DNA of 30,425 nt from an uncultured Clostridia bacterium (GTDB taxonomy: Bacteria; Bacillota; Clostridia; Christensenellales; UBA1242): positions 1-30,425 of the forward strand of contig CANQCE010000003.1 of the NCBI GenBank assembly GCA_947589655.1, read 5' to 3'. This document shows, piece after piece, positions 1-15,000 of the stretch. The notes under the pieces were generated by a model. The model ran no database searches. It saw only the letters and a list, made by a program, of their open reading frames with translations, and was not told where the DNA came from. The stretch's first letter is position 1, and the number at the start of each line of letters is the position of its first letter. A program made the position numbers and the translations under genes.

Positions 1-3000
1 GTATTAGCCCAGTCAAAATATTTTCCATCAGTAACCCATGGCTGGGATGTCAAAACCTTAAAAGCCTTACCATACTGACGGGTCATGGTGTCAACCTTGA
101 ACACGTGCGATGGGAAGCCGTAGCTATCGTAACCATTGCAATACAAGTTGTCGTCTATATTAAATTGTGCAAAGATGTATTTAAGTTGTGCTTTGCTTTC
201 CTCAGAAAGGGAATTAAAGTCATCTTTATCTTCGCCTGTAAACATGAGCATACGGTCAAATGTCATCCGTTTAGTTTGGGAAACTTCCCCAATACAGCCA
301 TCATTTTTAATATTGTCTTCCGATGATGCATTGTTTTGGTAGGAATTTGAATTGTCCATATACCCAATTCCGTATGCATAAACCTGCCTATTTCTGCCCG
401 GATTATATGTCATGGTGATATCATAAGTTATATCTTTAAAGTTTTGATAAACTTCTGTAATAGAGTTTTTTAGAGTTGTTGTAGGTTTCCCTTGCCACTC
501 ATTAGGTTCATTCTTATTCTCCCCAATATATTTGTCTTCCAAGTTGTAAGCCCCCTCGCTGCCCCTAGTCAACGTTTCAGGCATATCGGAGATGGCTTGA
601 ACCGCCCCCTCATTTATGTTGTCATGCAAATTCGCCCCATTTGCGTAGCCCACAATTCCGCCAGCAAAAGCATAGCCATTGCCATAAGCGGTTGACTCTT
701 TTGTTACATCTCCATAGTTCCCCGCACCTACAAAACCAAGGTTGTAAGTGTTTGAAATTTGAACTTTAGCATTGCTACCTAACACATATCCCACAATGCC
801 GCCAGCAACATAGTTTGCACTCATGCCGTCTGTAAAGCCGCTTAAAACTGCATTGGAGTTGTAAGCATTTGAAATTTCTGTGGTTCCAGTGGCATATCCA
901 ACAATTCCGCCTGCTATAACTGAAAAGTATTTTTTCGAAGAAGATGATAAACTAGATACACTCCCATTTTTGTCAACAAACACAAACTGCAATTCTTCCA
1001 GAGCCTTGTTCTCATTTGCTGTAACAATAATTTGCCCAGAACTTGAAACATAGTTCAAAGTGCTGCCGCCATCGAGTGCATCCGTTGTTTCTCCAACAAC
1101 TCCGCCCACAATGGTGCCATCTCCACTTGATGTTATGTTCACAACCGAGTTAATTGCGGTTGCATTACCTGTAAGTTTGCCCACAACACCGCCAATTCTG
1201 GCGTTGGTCTTATTTCTCTCGTCTCCACTGGCACTTGTGGTAATTCCGCCAACAACAGTTATGTTGGTCAAATTGCCAGTCATAACATCAGCCAGTGTAG
1301 CCAAAGGCTTTCCGTTTATGTTTATATCTTGCACGCGCAAGTTTTCAACATCGCCAGTGACACCGGCAAACAACGCCTTTGTCAATTTGTAAGTTTTTCC
1401 GCCGTTATCTGCTTGCTCTGTAAAACTGAAGTCAAGGGCGTGTTCACTGCCGTCCAGCAAGAAGCCTTCGCCGCCAACGCTTACGCTCTTGTTGATATTG
1501 TTTCTATCGTCATAATCTACAATGTCCCCAATTGTAACATCGGTGGTTGTAGAGCCTTTAACCTCTCTGTATCTGTCAACCATGTTAATATCGTGGTCAA
1601 GCACAAATTGAAGTTTGTTACCTGCTGGATATTTCTCTGCTTTAACATCTTCTATCATTTGGTCAAGTTTGCCAACGTTTAAAATGCCAAACAGCCAAGG
1701 ATAGTCCTCAGTTGCCAAAAGTTCTTTGTTTTCAATAATTGTATTGTATGGCACTTGAATGTAGTTATAAGTTTTAACCACACTTTCTTCTTGCACCAGA
1801 GCCACATTTGAAGAAATGCTGTCCGTCTTTTCTGAACGAGTGTAAGTTGTGACGTTTTTCATGTAGCCAAAGCCGTGAGTTGCATAACCATAGTTTGTAA
1901 ATGGCGAGAAATACCACTTTGTTTTGCCTTCTTCCTGTGTTTTGGACTTGCTCAATGTCAAATCGTGATGAACCTCATCTGTTCCAAGATAATTCAGCGC
2001 CAAATCGCTTGTATTTTTAAAGGTGTTAAAGTTCCAGCCGAGTTCGCTTGTGGCAACAAGTTCCTTTCCATTTAATTCTTCTGCCGCATAATCTCTAACC
2101 GCAAAGTTGTTGTGATTAACTTGCCCAAAAGTGTTAAATTTCTGCGTTTCTTTGCCCTCAGCAGTTGTTTTATAATCCACAAATTTAATAGCCGAATTGC
2201 TTTTGCCTGTGTTCAAAATGTCCGCTTTAACCTGCATTGTGGAATAAACATCCAACAGCAAGTTTTCTTTGTTATTCTTTGCCCCTTTATCGGCTTTTGC
2301 AAATGTAAAGATTGGCACATCTGCATATGTTAAAATTTCGCCTGTAGAATAGGTTGCCATAATTGTTGTGTCGTCAGCAAGCACATTTGCCACACCGCTT
2401 ACATAGCCATTAGGATTATCAGCCGTAGAGGTTTTTCCACTGGCACGATATTCAATATTTGCATTAACATAGCATTGGTTAATCATGCCTTTGCTCATCT
2501 GCCCAACAATGCCGCCTATGCCAATTTCGCTTGTGCCACCTATTGAAATGGTTCCTTGAACGCCCACACCATAGATAAACGAATTGCCAAACATTTGCCC
2601 AACAAGCCCACCATAAATGGAAACAGAGACATCGTTACTCTGGCTCTCCAAGCCGCTGCCTGTGCCGCTCTCGCTGGAAGGAGGTGTAAGGTCAAAATCG
2701 GTTGTATTGTGTTCCATAATCAAGCCAGAAATCATCTGGAAGCTTATTTTGTCTTTTCCGCCCTCCACGCCCATTGAGTCAACCAAACCGCCGTAGATAT
2801 CTCTAGGCGCTTTGGTGCTGTCCTCTGTTTCATCACTTTCGTCATTGTTTATTTCTGTTAATTCCACTGTTAAACCATTGCCCACCAAAGCGATGTTCTT
2901 AAAGTTTACGTCTGCTAAAATTATTTGTGTTGTTCTTTCTGCAGCTGCAGATGAAGATAAACTTACCCATGTTATTTCATGAGTTCTGGCAAGTCCATTG

Positions 3001-6000
3001 GTGCCATCAACAGTATAAACGCTGTCCACAGGCTCTCCATCTTCTTCTTTTTGCAACAACTTATCCCCTTCTTTTAGAATATATGGGTTAAGTTTTGAGC
3101 CAAGATCATAGGAGGTCGGTGTAACATTCAACTGGCTGATAGCGCTCAATATATTGGTCTCGTTTGAGATATCAGTAATTTTCTTTAAGGTGTCCGCATC
3201 AAAATTAAATCCGTCAGTTGCACCAGCGCCATTAATGCCATTAACATAGCCTATAAATGTTCTGCTATCAACGGTATCGCCGTCTTCGCCACCGCTAGCA
3301 TCTATGCCATTTATACTATATTGCAGGTCAATGTTCATAGAATCGACAACATCTTCTTGATAAGCCATACAAACCATGGAAGAATAATAGTTAATCTTGG
3401 CTGCTATTTCATCATCGCTTGCAGCATCATTTTTTAAAGTTCCATTCCCAAGCAATGCCCCAACAAAGTATTTAAATTCGGATGTTGTATCATCACCCAC
3501 AGCAACTTCCTTATTATTTGGCACTTTATTATTAAAGTTTGTCATCATGGAAACAGAACCAGAAATGCCCACTGGGTTTGTTGTTTGCCCAACAATTCCG
3601 CCAAAAACATATTCGTCAAGTTTTATCGGTTCCGTCTGGTTTTTATCATCATCCGCTATGTCATCGTAAATAACAAACACATCTCCATAAGAGCCGCATT
3701 TATCAATTTGAACATTAGGTGTAGGCTGCGAAGCCTTTGTTTCGGCAATGTTGCCAATTATACCGCCTGTGACAATTGAACCGCCTTTCAAGTTGTCGCC
3801 ATATGCACGCAAAACACCGCCAAACAACATATGTTGAATGGAAACTGTTCGGTTCTGCCTATCCATTTGCCCAATTCCGCCGCCAAATACAAGGGTTTTT
3901 ACATTTGATACAACATTTCCATCAAATGCAAGCCTGCCCACATCTTCTCCGCCAACATCAATGTCATTGTCTGTTGCCAGTAATCCAGAAATTGTGCTGT
4001 CCATAACCCAGCCAACATATCCGCCAACATATGCTGCGGTTGGCCTGCCTTCCGAAACGGAAATGGTTATATCGTTGGAAATTGTGCTTGCAGATGTCCA
4101 TCCACCGAGCAGTTTGCCAATAAGTCCGCCAACAGCGATTGTGGCATTATCTGAAATGCCTTCAACGTCAATTATGCCTGTTATGTTGATTGTGTTATTT
4201 GTTGTTATGGTTGCGCCATTTTGAACATAGCCAAAAACGCCTCCAAACGAATCGTCTTTGTTGCTATCGTTCACTTTAAATGGATGTATAAATGGGTCAG
4301 CTTCGTCATTATAGTCATATTCATTTCTCTGCAATTTTTCAATGGCTGACTCGGTATCGGTTGGCTCGTATGGGTTTAAATATTTCCCCTCATTAGCCGT
4401 ATCTTCCACCGCTGCGCTTACGGTCAGATTTGTTGTTATGCCGCTTAGTTGAACATTTGCCCCAACAGCGCCGGCAAGCCCGCCAATTTTAACCACTGAA
4501 GCGGCAGGTTCATTATTTCCACGTTGCAAAATTGCACCCTTCAAATTGAAATTGCCAAAACTTGAAGAAATTGTTGTTGTGCCATCTTTCATATATCCAA
4601 AAGTCAGCCCAACATTCAACTCGCCAGCAATGCCACTATCCACAAAAATTTTTATGTCGCCTGCCTGTTGCAATCGGCTTGTGGACAAGGTTGCTTGGTT
4701 TACAGAATTAAATTGCCCAGCATAAGCACCAACATACAGTTTTCGTATGTTGATTGGCATGCCTGTTCCGCTTTTAACATTCATTGCCACGCTGCCAAGG
4801 GAACTTATGCCAACATTCATGCGTGCAATATTGTCGCCCTCATCTTTGCCAATCATGCCGGCATACAAACCAACTGACAACGCTGTGTTGGTGGAATTTC
4901 CCTTCAATGAAATTTGTATTTCGGTATTTTCTGCAAAGTCAAAATTGACTCCTTGCAGAGCGATAAGGCTCACAGGGTCCGATTGGATGAATTTGCCAAC
5001 CAAAAGCCCCATGTTTGTGTTTGAAACAACTTCGCCCATATCTTTAAGTTCAATTTCTTCAGTCTTGAACTTGACATTAATGCTGGATATTGTTGTTGAG
5101 TATGCTTCCCTTGCAAGAAGACCTGTTGAAGCCCCTGAAGTTCCGCTGTCAATTGAAGTTTCCAACCCAACCGCATTGTTCACTGTGATATTTAAGTTTC
5201 TTATAGCAGATTTATCAACTCTGCTAAAAATGCTGTAGTTAATTGGCTTAATTTCTTGTTTCTCATCTTTCTCACCGCACATATAAATGTTAATCCCCTC
5301 AATTTGTGCGCCGCTGGATTGAACTGAATTGAACAGTGGTGCATCCAGAATTAAGCCAGGGTCATCTTCGCCAAGATTTCCGCCAATCAATTGAAGATTA
5401 TCATCATATGTAGGGATTGTTAAAGAGTTTGCCATGCCTTCGCCAACATATGTCCTGTAAGATATCAAACGCCCACCAAAGTTTGTGAAAGGTGTAAAGT
5501 TTGTGTCGCCCTGTCCATCCAATAGTTCAACCTTGCCTGCTCGCAAATCGATATCTTTGTATTCATCAAGTTCCTTTGAAACTTTTCCGCGAACAACAAT
5601 TGTCAGCGATCTATTGTCTGCCTTTGAAGCCTCATATTCAACTTCTTCTGTGTTCCAACAGTCCCAAATAATTATGTCAACATTGGTTTTTAATGAAAGT
5701 TCAGGATAAAGCCTGTCTTGTTCATGTTCCCATAAGGATACATTCCAGCCATTAGGCAAGAAGAATTTTGACGAATAAACATATCCGGATTGTGTGGTTC
5801 TAAATTTTTCTGAACCAAGTGCTTCTTCCCAGATGAGCGTTGGTGTTAAATTTGTTTCATTTTGCACTCCATATCCAAAAGGCTTCAATGTAATTTTGTT
5901 TCCGCCAACTTGAACGCTGCCAAAGCCCCCAACCGTGGATACGCCGTCCCAATTGTTTTTATATGAATCTTTGGCTATATCATAATAGTTGTTATTTCCA

Positions 6001-9000
6001 CTTATTATATATGGATAAGCTTGCACATAGTTGTCCACAATTGAGCCATTGTTCTCATCAACTCTAAGTGCTCTGTCAATAATCATTGCATGGCCTGTGC
6101 TGATGCCGTCTGCCGCCTGCTCGCCAAGTATAGTTCCAGCAGTAAAGTCAACTGAAAGATATTCAACAGCCATAATGTTTTTAAGTGCAACAACAGGTGT
6201 GCCCTGCTCTTTTGTTAAAATTGCCCCTGCAAAGCCGCCTGCACCAGAGTTGGAATTTTCATTTCTTATTGCCAAATCGCCTGAAGCATAAACTTCGTTA
6301 AAGAACATATTAACCGCTGGCTTTTCACTGATTTCACCCAGCGTATAAGTTCCGCCAGAATTTCTCCCCAATGCCAAAACCCCAACAACGCCGCCAATAG
6401 CCTCGGTTTTGCTGGAATTTGTTATAACATTCAACTTGTTATACGCACCTCTGATATATCCCCCAGCCATGTATCCAACAAGTCCGCCAATAAAGTATGG
6501 TTCGTTGGTGTGTGAAATGTAGCCAGGGTCATTTTGCGTGCGAGAAAAGATGGAAAGTTGCCCTCTTTCAACGGCCGAATCCCCATTATAATAAGAATAT
6601 TCATTATCTTCTATTGTCTTTTGCAGTTCATCTTCATAACTTGCCGAAACGCCGAACAAGCCACCATAGTTTTCACCAACAAGCCCACCACCATACAGGT
6701 TCTTTGCAGTGATGTAAGAAGGGTTGCTCAGGTTAAGGTCGGCGTTCAACTTGATTGTGGCATCATAAACATATGTGGAATTGCCCACATAACCAAACAG
6801 ACCGCCAGCAACCTCGCCATAAACGCTAATATTATCTTCAACTTTAACAGCAACAAGGTTATAATCATCTGCTGTAAGTTCTGTGCTATAACTTACCGCA
6901 TCATTATTTATATATTGGAAAATATCCACCAAGCCAACCAAGCCGCCTGCATAAGAAAGCCCAGAAACATCGTTCTTTAAAGATGCTCTTGTGCGAACGT
7001 GTTCCCTTAATGACGAGATATAATTGTCATTGTAACCTATCGTCTTTTTATCGTTATAATAAGCGGAATTTATAACCAATCCGTTGACCTTAATGTCATG
7101 CAAGCCGCTTTCACCGAACAACATACCAACCACGCCGCCAACAATGTTGCTGCCAGAAACCACAGTTTCCTCATCGGATGTTGCCGATACTGGCGAAACG
7201 GTAATCCCAACAATGTAGGTGTCAATTGCCGTTCCTGCCAAAGTTCCAACAATATTGCTATTGCCTGCCTTAACTGAAAGCACTGTTAAGTCAAGATTTT
7301 TTACAACAGCGCCGTCAAGTTGTGCAAACAGACCAAAGTTTTCGTTGTATTCGCCATTACTGAAATTGATGTTAGAAATGGCAAAGCCATTGCCATCCAG
7401 CATGCCAGAGAATGTTTTGCCACTTGTTGTAAGTTTAACGGAGTTGGTTGCATCTGGAGTGTCTTCAATGTTTTGAACAACCTCTGACAAATCTATGTTG
7501 TTTACAAGTCTGTAATTTCCAAAAACTTCAAGGTCGTTGTAATATTCTTTATAAGAAGAAATATCTTTTGAACTTGCGCTGCCAGTTGCCATAGCAAAAT
7601 CGTAAGCATTCCTGATAATTATAGGGTTATTTTCACTGCCGTAAGCCAAATTTATGGTTTCAAGCGTGTCTAAGTTTGTAATGCTCTTGTTATAGAACAT
7701 ATTCACTATTGCCCCAGTTGTAACGGCGTATCTGTTAGAGAATGCAATTTGATTTGCGCTGGTTAAAGTTATGCCACCATCTGTTGTCATCCAAATGCCG
7801 TTGTATCTGTTGTCATCTGCAAAGTTAAATCCATACATGGTCGTCTCTGGCGATTTTTCAATATCAGATACGGCCGTTGCGCCTGTTGTCATAACGGTTT
7901 GATTAGAATTATCAACATTGTAATCTTCATTAAAGAAATATGAAGAATTAATGGTGCCATAGTTCAAAGATTCGGAATATTCAATTCCTGAGAAAGGCAT
8001 TTGGTTGATATCCGACCTTAAAATCTGGCTGGCAGAGAAGCACAGTTCAATTGTTCCTGACTCGTCATTAATATAAACAAATCCTGCAGCAAACGATGGC
8101 CTTGTTTCGTCATTTTTAATTGCAATGTTAGAATAAGAGTTTTTAACAAGCCCATAGTTATGATAAACAAAGCCTGAGGCATATCCAACCGTGTTAATGT
8201 TGCTGCCTTTCTTGGCAACTTGGTTTTTGTTTTCAGCATCTGCAGCGCCTTCACTGTAACTGCCATGAATGTTAGAATAGTTGTTAAGAACAAAGCCTGC
8301 AGTTGTGGATGTTGCCGATTGTGTTTGGTTGTCAATTTGAATTTTCTTTGCAAAAGATGCACTTACATAGCCATTGTTTGCAAGAACAAAACCGGCAATC
8401 TCGCCCTGACCTTGAATTGTAAAGATGCCAAGTGGCGATTGACGCAAATACGCCCTGCCAGAAATATCCACAATTTCCATAAAACTGTCGCCGCCAACAC
8501 GGCTGTTTACAATTGAAGCGTTATTTTCAAGAACAAAACCTGCAATTTGGCTGACAAGGTTGTATCTTCTGATAATTCCGTCAGTAAGCAAAATTGGTTG
8601 CGTGTTTACGCCCTCGGTGTATGAAACAACAATGCCGTCAGTTCGGTTGGTGTGAATTTGATATTCGCTCATGTAGGATACAACCTCGCAGTTGTAAATC
8701 ACACCGTTATTTGTAATTGCAAAGCCTGCAATGTTAATTGTCCTAAATGATGCAATGTTTATTGCAATGTTCCCAGCACCATAAATGTTAACCCTCACGT
8801 TTTTAAGTGTTGTGCCTTCAAGAACGTTTGTGAACAATGCAAAATTAATGCTGCCGCTTTCTGGCATTGCAAAACTGTTAAGATGAATTGTAAAGCCGTT
8901 GCCGTCAAGGCTTTTAATAAGTGAAGTGTCAAGTGGAGTGTAGTTGTCAAGAACAATATCGTTCATCAAAATGTAATCGTCTGCAACCTCAGATTTGGTG

Positions 9001-12000
9001 GCATAATCAACAAACTCTTGCCCTGTAAAGATTTGTGTAGGGGTTTCTTCATCAGTCCATGTGTCAACAACAACCAAGAAATCGTATTTTCTTTGTATAA
9101 TTTCTCCTTGCAAAATTATTGTTGTTTTCAACCTCATAAGTTGGGTCCCAGTTCTTGTGCCTGTTATGGAAAGTTCTTTGCTGCCGTTAAGTCCATTATT
9201 TTCTGTTATTTCAAAAATTCCAGAACTTTGCAAAATTGTTCCATAATTTTCATTGTAAATTGCCACTTCTGTGCCAGCCGCATCCACATAATAAAGTTGT
9301 TGTTTAAGTGTAAGAGGAATATATCTTGCGTTATCTTCATTGTAAGTATAGTTAATATAATATTCAACTTCATCATTTCTATAATTATGGTCCATTTCAA
9401 ATTGATGACGTTCAAGCAAAATTCTGTCAACAGCCGCAATTTCGTCAGGGTCATTATGATTATAATTATAATTTTCTGGACGCAATGGATATTTGAAACT
9501 TAAAATGTCGGTTGCGCCAATGTAAGAATTGAACACATCATATTGTTGCCCATTATAAGTTGCCGTTCCTGCTCTTGATGCAAGCGAAACCCCACTTTCG
9601 TGGTCGCTTGTGAACGCAATGGAAAAATCGACCAAACAAATTGTTGCCGTTGTTGTTTTTATTTCTTGCACGCCGTTAATCAATCTTTCAACATCAGCGG
9701 CAATATAGAATACGCCTGTTCCGCTGCCATTTTTAAGTTTTGCAGTTACGCTGGCGCTTAATGTGGCAGAATATTCCACAGAATTCCCAACTGTTTGTTG
9801 TGTTAAAGAGCCAATTGAAAGCCCATCGCCCTCATTGATAAGGTAAGGATTGCCATACAACCTTTGGTCAGCACCAACAACAACCTTAAATCCAACGCTG
9901 TCGCCTTTTGCAAGGAAATATGTTGTGCTGGTTCCATCGCCCACTGTTATGTTTGCTTCATACAAATAATCCACACTTATGTCTTGCGTTGTAAAATATG
10001 GGTTTGCATCGTCTTCGCCATTATAATAGGTAGCGGTCAACACAAGGCTGTCAACACTTGGAGTAAAGTTCCCAGAAACATAAACGCGGAAATAGTATAT
10101 CCCAGAGCCTTGCCTGTCAGCATCCGTGATATTAACCCTAACCCCATTTGGAATCATTGTAACATTTGTAGGGTCGTTGTAATAACCATATAAAGAATTA
10201 TAAGATAATTTGGTAATAGTTACAGTGCTTGTAGGCGCTGTGCTTGTGAAGGTGAAATGCGTCATAAGTGAGAACGCTGGTTCCACCCTAACTGCCACAA
10301 TTGCATCGCTAGCAGGTGCCATTATGCTTACAATGTTGCTTGACAAGCGATAATACATCACCGAATTGCGCAGAACCCTGCTGCTAACTGAATACACCAT
10401 AATTGATGCGTCTTCAATGTTTTGTTTGTTTAAAGTTACATTAATGGTTTTAAGATATTGCATGTTGTCCATCTGGCTGGTTACATTAACTGAAAGTTTC
10501 ATATTTTCATATGTGCTATCAATCATGTATTTATGTTCATCTGCCACCCTTAACACAACGTGGAACCTGTATTGCCCTTCCACAACTTTGGTTTTTGTCC
10601 AAGTTGCAATAAGGCTTAATTTTTCGTCAACATCAAAAACAACTGAGTTGTCGCCCATTAAAGTTTTGTTGTAAGAGCCATAACTTAGCCCAAGCACAAT
10701 GTTGTCAGATGCGCTATCTGTGGCGATTAAAACATCAAACGCCCCATGTTCGGCAACAGAGAATTCAATGCCTTTTGAGTTTTCAATTTCAAGGCTGGTT
10801 GCGCCATTGAATACGGTAGCGTTAAATTCGCGCTTTCTTACATTTTTAATGGCATTTGCAAATTCGCCTTCAACTCCATTAATTTTCAAGGCCGATGTTA
10901 TTTGCGTTTTGTCATTTTGTGGATGGCTTGTAACGCCCTTCATAACCAGCGAGTTTTCTGCAACTGTAATTTGCAAATACTGCCCCTTTTCTGCGTTTTG
11001 GGCTTCAAATTCATTGTCCTTAAGTTCAAAAGTTGTGGAATATGTGTCATGCTGTGCCCTGTAAGCGGTGCCATTTAAATTTATATTAGAAAGATAATCG
11101 TGCGAAACCACAACATTTTTGCCTTTTTGAACAAGCACGGTTTGTCCATCCAAAAGTGGCACTTTTTCGCTTGCATTTTCAAAAAGAAGCGAGGTTGTCA
11201 TGGAAGGCAAACTGTAAAGCACAATAACATTTATTTCTTTTGTTTGTGTGAGGTCTGTTTTTGAAATAACTTTAAGTGTAAATTGTGCAAGCGTGTGTGC
11301 AACAGTTTTGATTGATGTTGCATTTAAAACCACGCTTGTGTTTGTTGTTGAAACAACCAGCGTTCTTGCAGCACGAGTTGAAACATTAAACAGTTGTGCA
11401 AGCGTTAAAGTGTTCAAGCGGTCCAAAGCGGATTGGTCTGCCGAAGATGCCACTTCTTCAATAGGGTCATAAACGAACAAAATTCCATTTTCGCCTGCTT
11501 TAAGTGCTTTGATATAAGGTTCGGTTACATCGTTAAATGTCAAACTTTCAATATCAACGGCAATGTTTTGTGTTACATTTGCAAGGTGAACAAAGCCAAA
11601 GTTTATTTTCTCGTAATCTTCGTCTTTGTTATCACTTGTAACCCACGCTTCTCTGCCAGCAACTGCACTTTCTGCACTTTGCGTATCTTCACAAATGGTA
11701 GGATTGCCACTAATATATTGGCTATCATATGCAAACTGTGTATTAGTGAATATTGCCACCTTGGTTGAGCCGCTTTCTTTGTAGGTCAAATAGCAGTCTT
11801 CAAAGTTTACAAAGGCAACATTTGTTTCTGTGTAAACTGGGACTTGCAAATCTCCTAAAAATGCAAAACTTTCTTTAACCTTTGCCCCAGCTGCGCTTGT
11901 GCCCATAAACGCCGCAACCTTTCCTGTGCCAAACAACGTTGAGGATTCGCCGCCCTCACTTTCAAATGGATAAGCATAGGCATAAGACCTGATTATTTGG

Positions 12001-15000
12001 CTTGTTCCCGTTGCTTTTCCAACAATTGCACCAATATATGTAGAGCCGCTGGCAATAGAAAATTTGTTAATGCTATTATCCGCAAATTTATAAAATTCCA
12101 CGCCGCAGCCTTCAATTGTGCCGTCATTTTGCCCAGCAATTCCGCCTGCCCCAACAGCACTTGCGGCTTGAATTGTAAGTCCGCCAACAACACTGTTTAT
12201 AATTTTGCCTTCGTTATGCCCAGCAATTCCACCCAGCGTGCTTTCATTTTCGGAGATAAGGGTGCTGCTTGTGTATGTGCTGCCACTGTTTAAAATGTCA
12301 ATATAAACATTTTCAATTGTTCCTTTGTTCACATTTGCAACAAAGCCAACAAACTCCCCTTTTCCTGTAACATTGCCCACAAATGTGAGGTTTTTTAAAG
12401 TCCCTTTAAGGTTGTCGACAAAGTTCTCTCCAGAGATATTAAGGGTTATGCTTTCGTTATTTCCGCGAATTGACCCAGAAAATTCTGGAAAAGCCTTCCA
12501 ATTTTCAAGAGTAAGGTTGTTCATAATTTCGTAGTAATATCCGCTGTCAATATGTCTTAACTCGTCTGCGCTGTAAATTCTGATAGCCGTGCCCTCGGTG
12601 CGTCCGTCTGCCACAACAATTCTAATTTTCAAGATGATGTCTTTGTAATAAACCGCTTCGCCATCATTGTTCAAGAAATAGTTAGAATATTCGCCTTCGT
12701 CATCGTCTTTTTCGCCAATGCCAACAATGTCGTTGTAATATTCTGGCAACGAATCTTGGTCCAAAAAGTCTGTTTCAAGTTTGTTCGTTTGTCTGTTAAG
12801 CCTGTAAAGCAAAATTTGCCCCGGAACGCCATCGATTGTTTTAATCATATCGTCAGGCAAAAGGTAAAGATATCCCACCCCACCATTTGCACTGCCACTT
12901 AATTTCAAGTTAAATGTGTTGCCAACCGCACTTGGCAAAGTTTCAAAAGGAGAAACATCTGAATAGCCCGCATCCGCCTTGTATATTGGCAGCAGCCTTG
13001 CATTAGCCGTGCTTGGTTCAAGGGTCGTGGAAATTGTAAAGCTCTTTTCAGTTGCCGTAGGCAAAGAGTTGAAATAAATTTCGCCGTCATCTGTTTTGTT
13101 GACCCAAGTGACCTTTTCAACTCTGGCAACATTATTAAGAGTTATAATAATTTGCGTTCTGCAAGTTAGCCCATTAGGGTCGGTGTAAATAATTTGCAAA
13201 ATATCTTCAAACGATTTTTCAAAGCAGGTGGAATTGCCTGTTATCCTAAAAGTAAGTTGTCTCCCTTCGGATGCAAAGCTGATGTCGCTAACGGTGTAGT
13301 GTGCGTTGCGCTTATAGTCAGGCTCGTTAGAATAATTTTCAAGCCCCAGTGTAAAATCGTCTGCTTCCGAGATGAAATTAAAGTAACTTAAATCGTTTGT
13401 GTAAGTTGGAATGTTGTAATCACTCCTTAAAGCAACAGAGACATCCACATAAGACCTTGCCAAATCGCTTTCGCTTAAAGTTTCGGTTGTGTAAAGCAAT
13501 TTTTCTTTAACATTTGGGCTTAAAGACCTTACAGAATAAATGCCTTCAATGGCAAAGAACCTTGCAAAAGTAACTTGACTATAGTTTTCATCGCGGCCAG
13601 TGAACAGCACGCAGATAAAGCCTTTAAAACTTTTGTTCACAAGCGTAATTCTTTGCTGGTTTATTGTAAAATCTGCAGTTCTGCCATTTACAACATCTTT
13701 AAAATTTGCATAGAAGGTTTTGGCAAGAAATTCAATGCGTTCTTGTTCGTTTTTGTCTCTAAAGAATTCCTCTGCCCAGTTTTCAGGGTCGCCATCAATA
13801 TTATGCTCTGGAATTGCCGTGATAAAATCTTCAAAAGACAGATATTTAAATGAAATGTCTGCATTTGTGGAAGCAATCAGGTTCAGCGGCAAAGTTGTGC
13901 CTGCCTCCAAAACAAGCCTAGACAAACTTTGGTCTGCCTTGCCACCTTCTGTGGCGGCACTATCTTTAATTTCAAAATTTTGCGAAATGGAGTTGTCCAC
14001 AAACACGCTGGAAGACTGTTTATTTCCATTTTCAACAGTTGCCGATGTTAAAGGAACAAACGCAAGCAGTGAAAAGTTTTGTGTTGTTTTTCCTGAAACA
14101 TGTGCAAACGAGAACAAAACCTCGTCTTCAAAGTTGTATCCAACAAGCGTAACGCTAAAGTTTATGTTTATATAAGGCACCCCGCCTTCTTCGCCAGCTT
14201 CGCCAACTGGTTCCAAATCAGAGAAGATGAAGTGAGCGTTATCTTCATGCACAAGCGTAAGCCCTTCAATGGAAGATATGCCTTTAATTTTAACGTTTTC
14301 ATAAATAACCGTTCTTTCTTCATTCTCCACGGTGGAAGAAACCTTTTTGTCGGTTATATCAACCGTTAAGGTTTTTTCGCTGCCTGTTTTATAAAGGTCA
14401 AACTTTACAAGTGCGGAAACATTTCGCTGCGACAAAGGTTCAAACTTAACAGCAACGCCCTTAAAGATGAGCCCAGGGATATTTTGCCCCGCTTTAACAT
14501 AAATGTCGGCACCGCTTTCAATATTATCAGAAATCAAAGTTCCGTCTACTAACTTAAAAGCAACTTGCGTCTGCAGATTGTTGAACACTTTGTTTAAAAT
14601 CAAAAGGGATTCAAGCCCTTCTGGGCCGCTAACATATCCGTTAAACTGGTTCACATCAATTGCAATGCGGAAGAACCTGTCTTGGTCTGCAAGAGAGGCA
14701 TCGTCTGGGCGTAAAACAACATGCAATTTTTCGCCCAAATCGGTGCTTTCAAGATAGTTGGAATAAACAGCCAAGGTGGCATCATTAACAACATCCCCTG
14801 CCGAATTTAAGATATCAACGCCTTCAACCGCAAAATTTGTTATAATGCGCACATCTGCATTTTTTGTGGAAACCTCATAGGCATAATCTCTGTATTTCAC
14901 GGTAAATTCAATTCTAAAACTGCCAGTTAAGCCATTGCTTTCGGCATCCATTGCGTTAATTTCAAAATAATATTTGGTTTGATTTGCATTGTTTGCCAAT

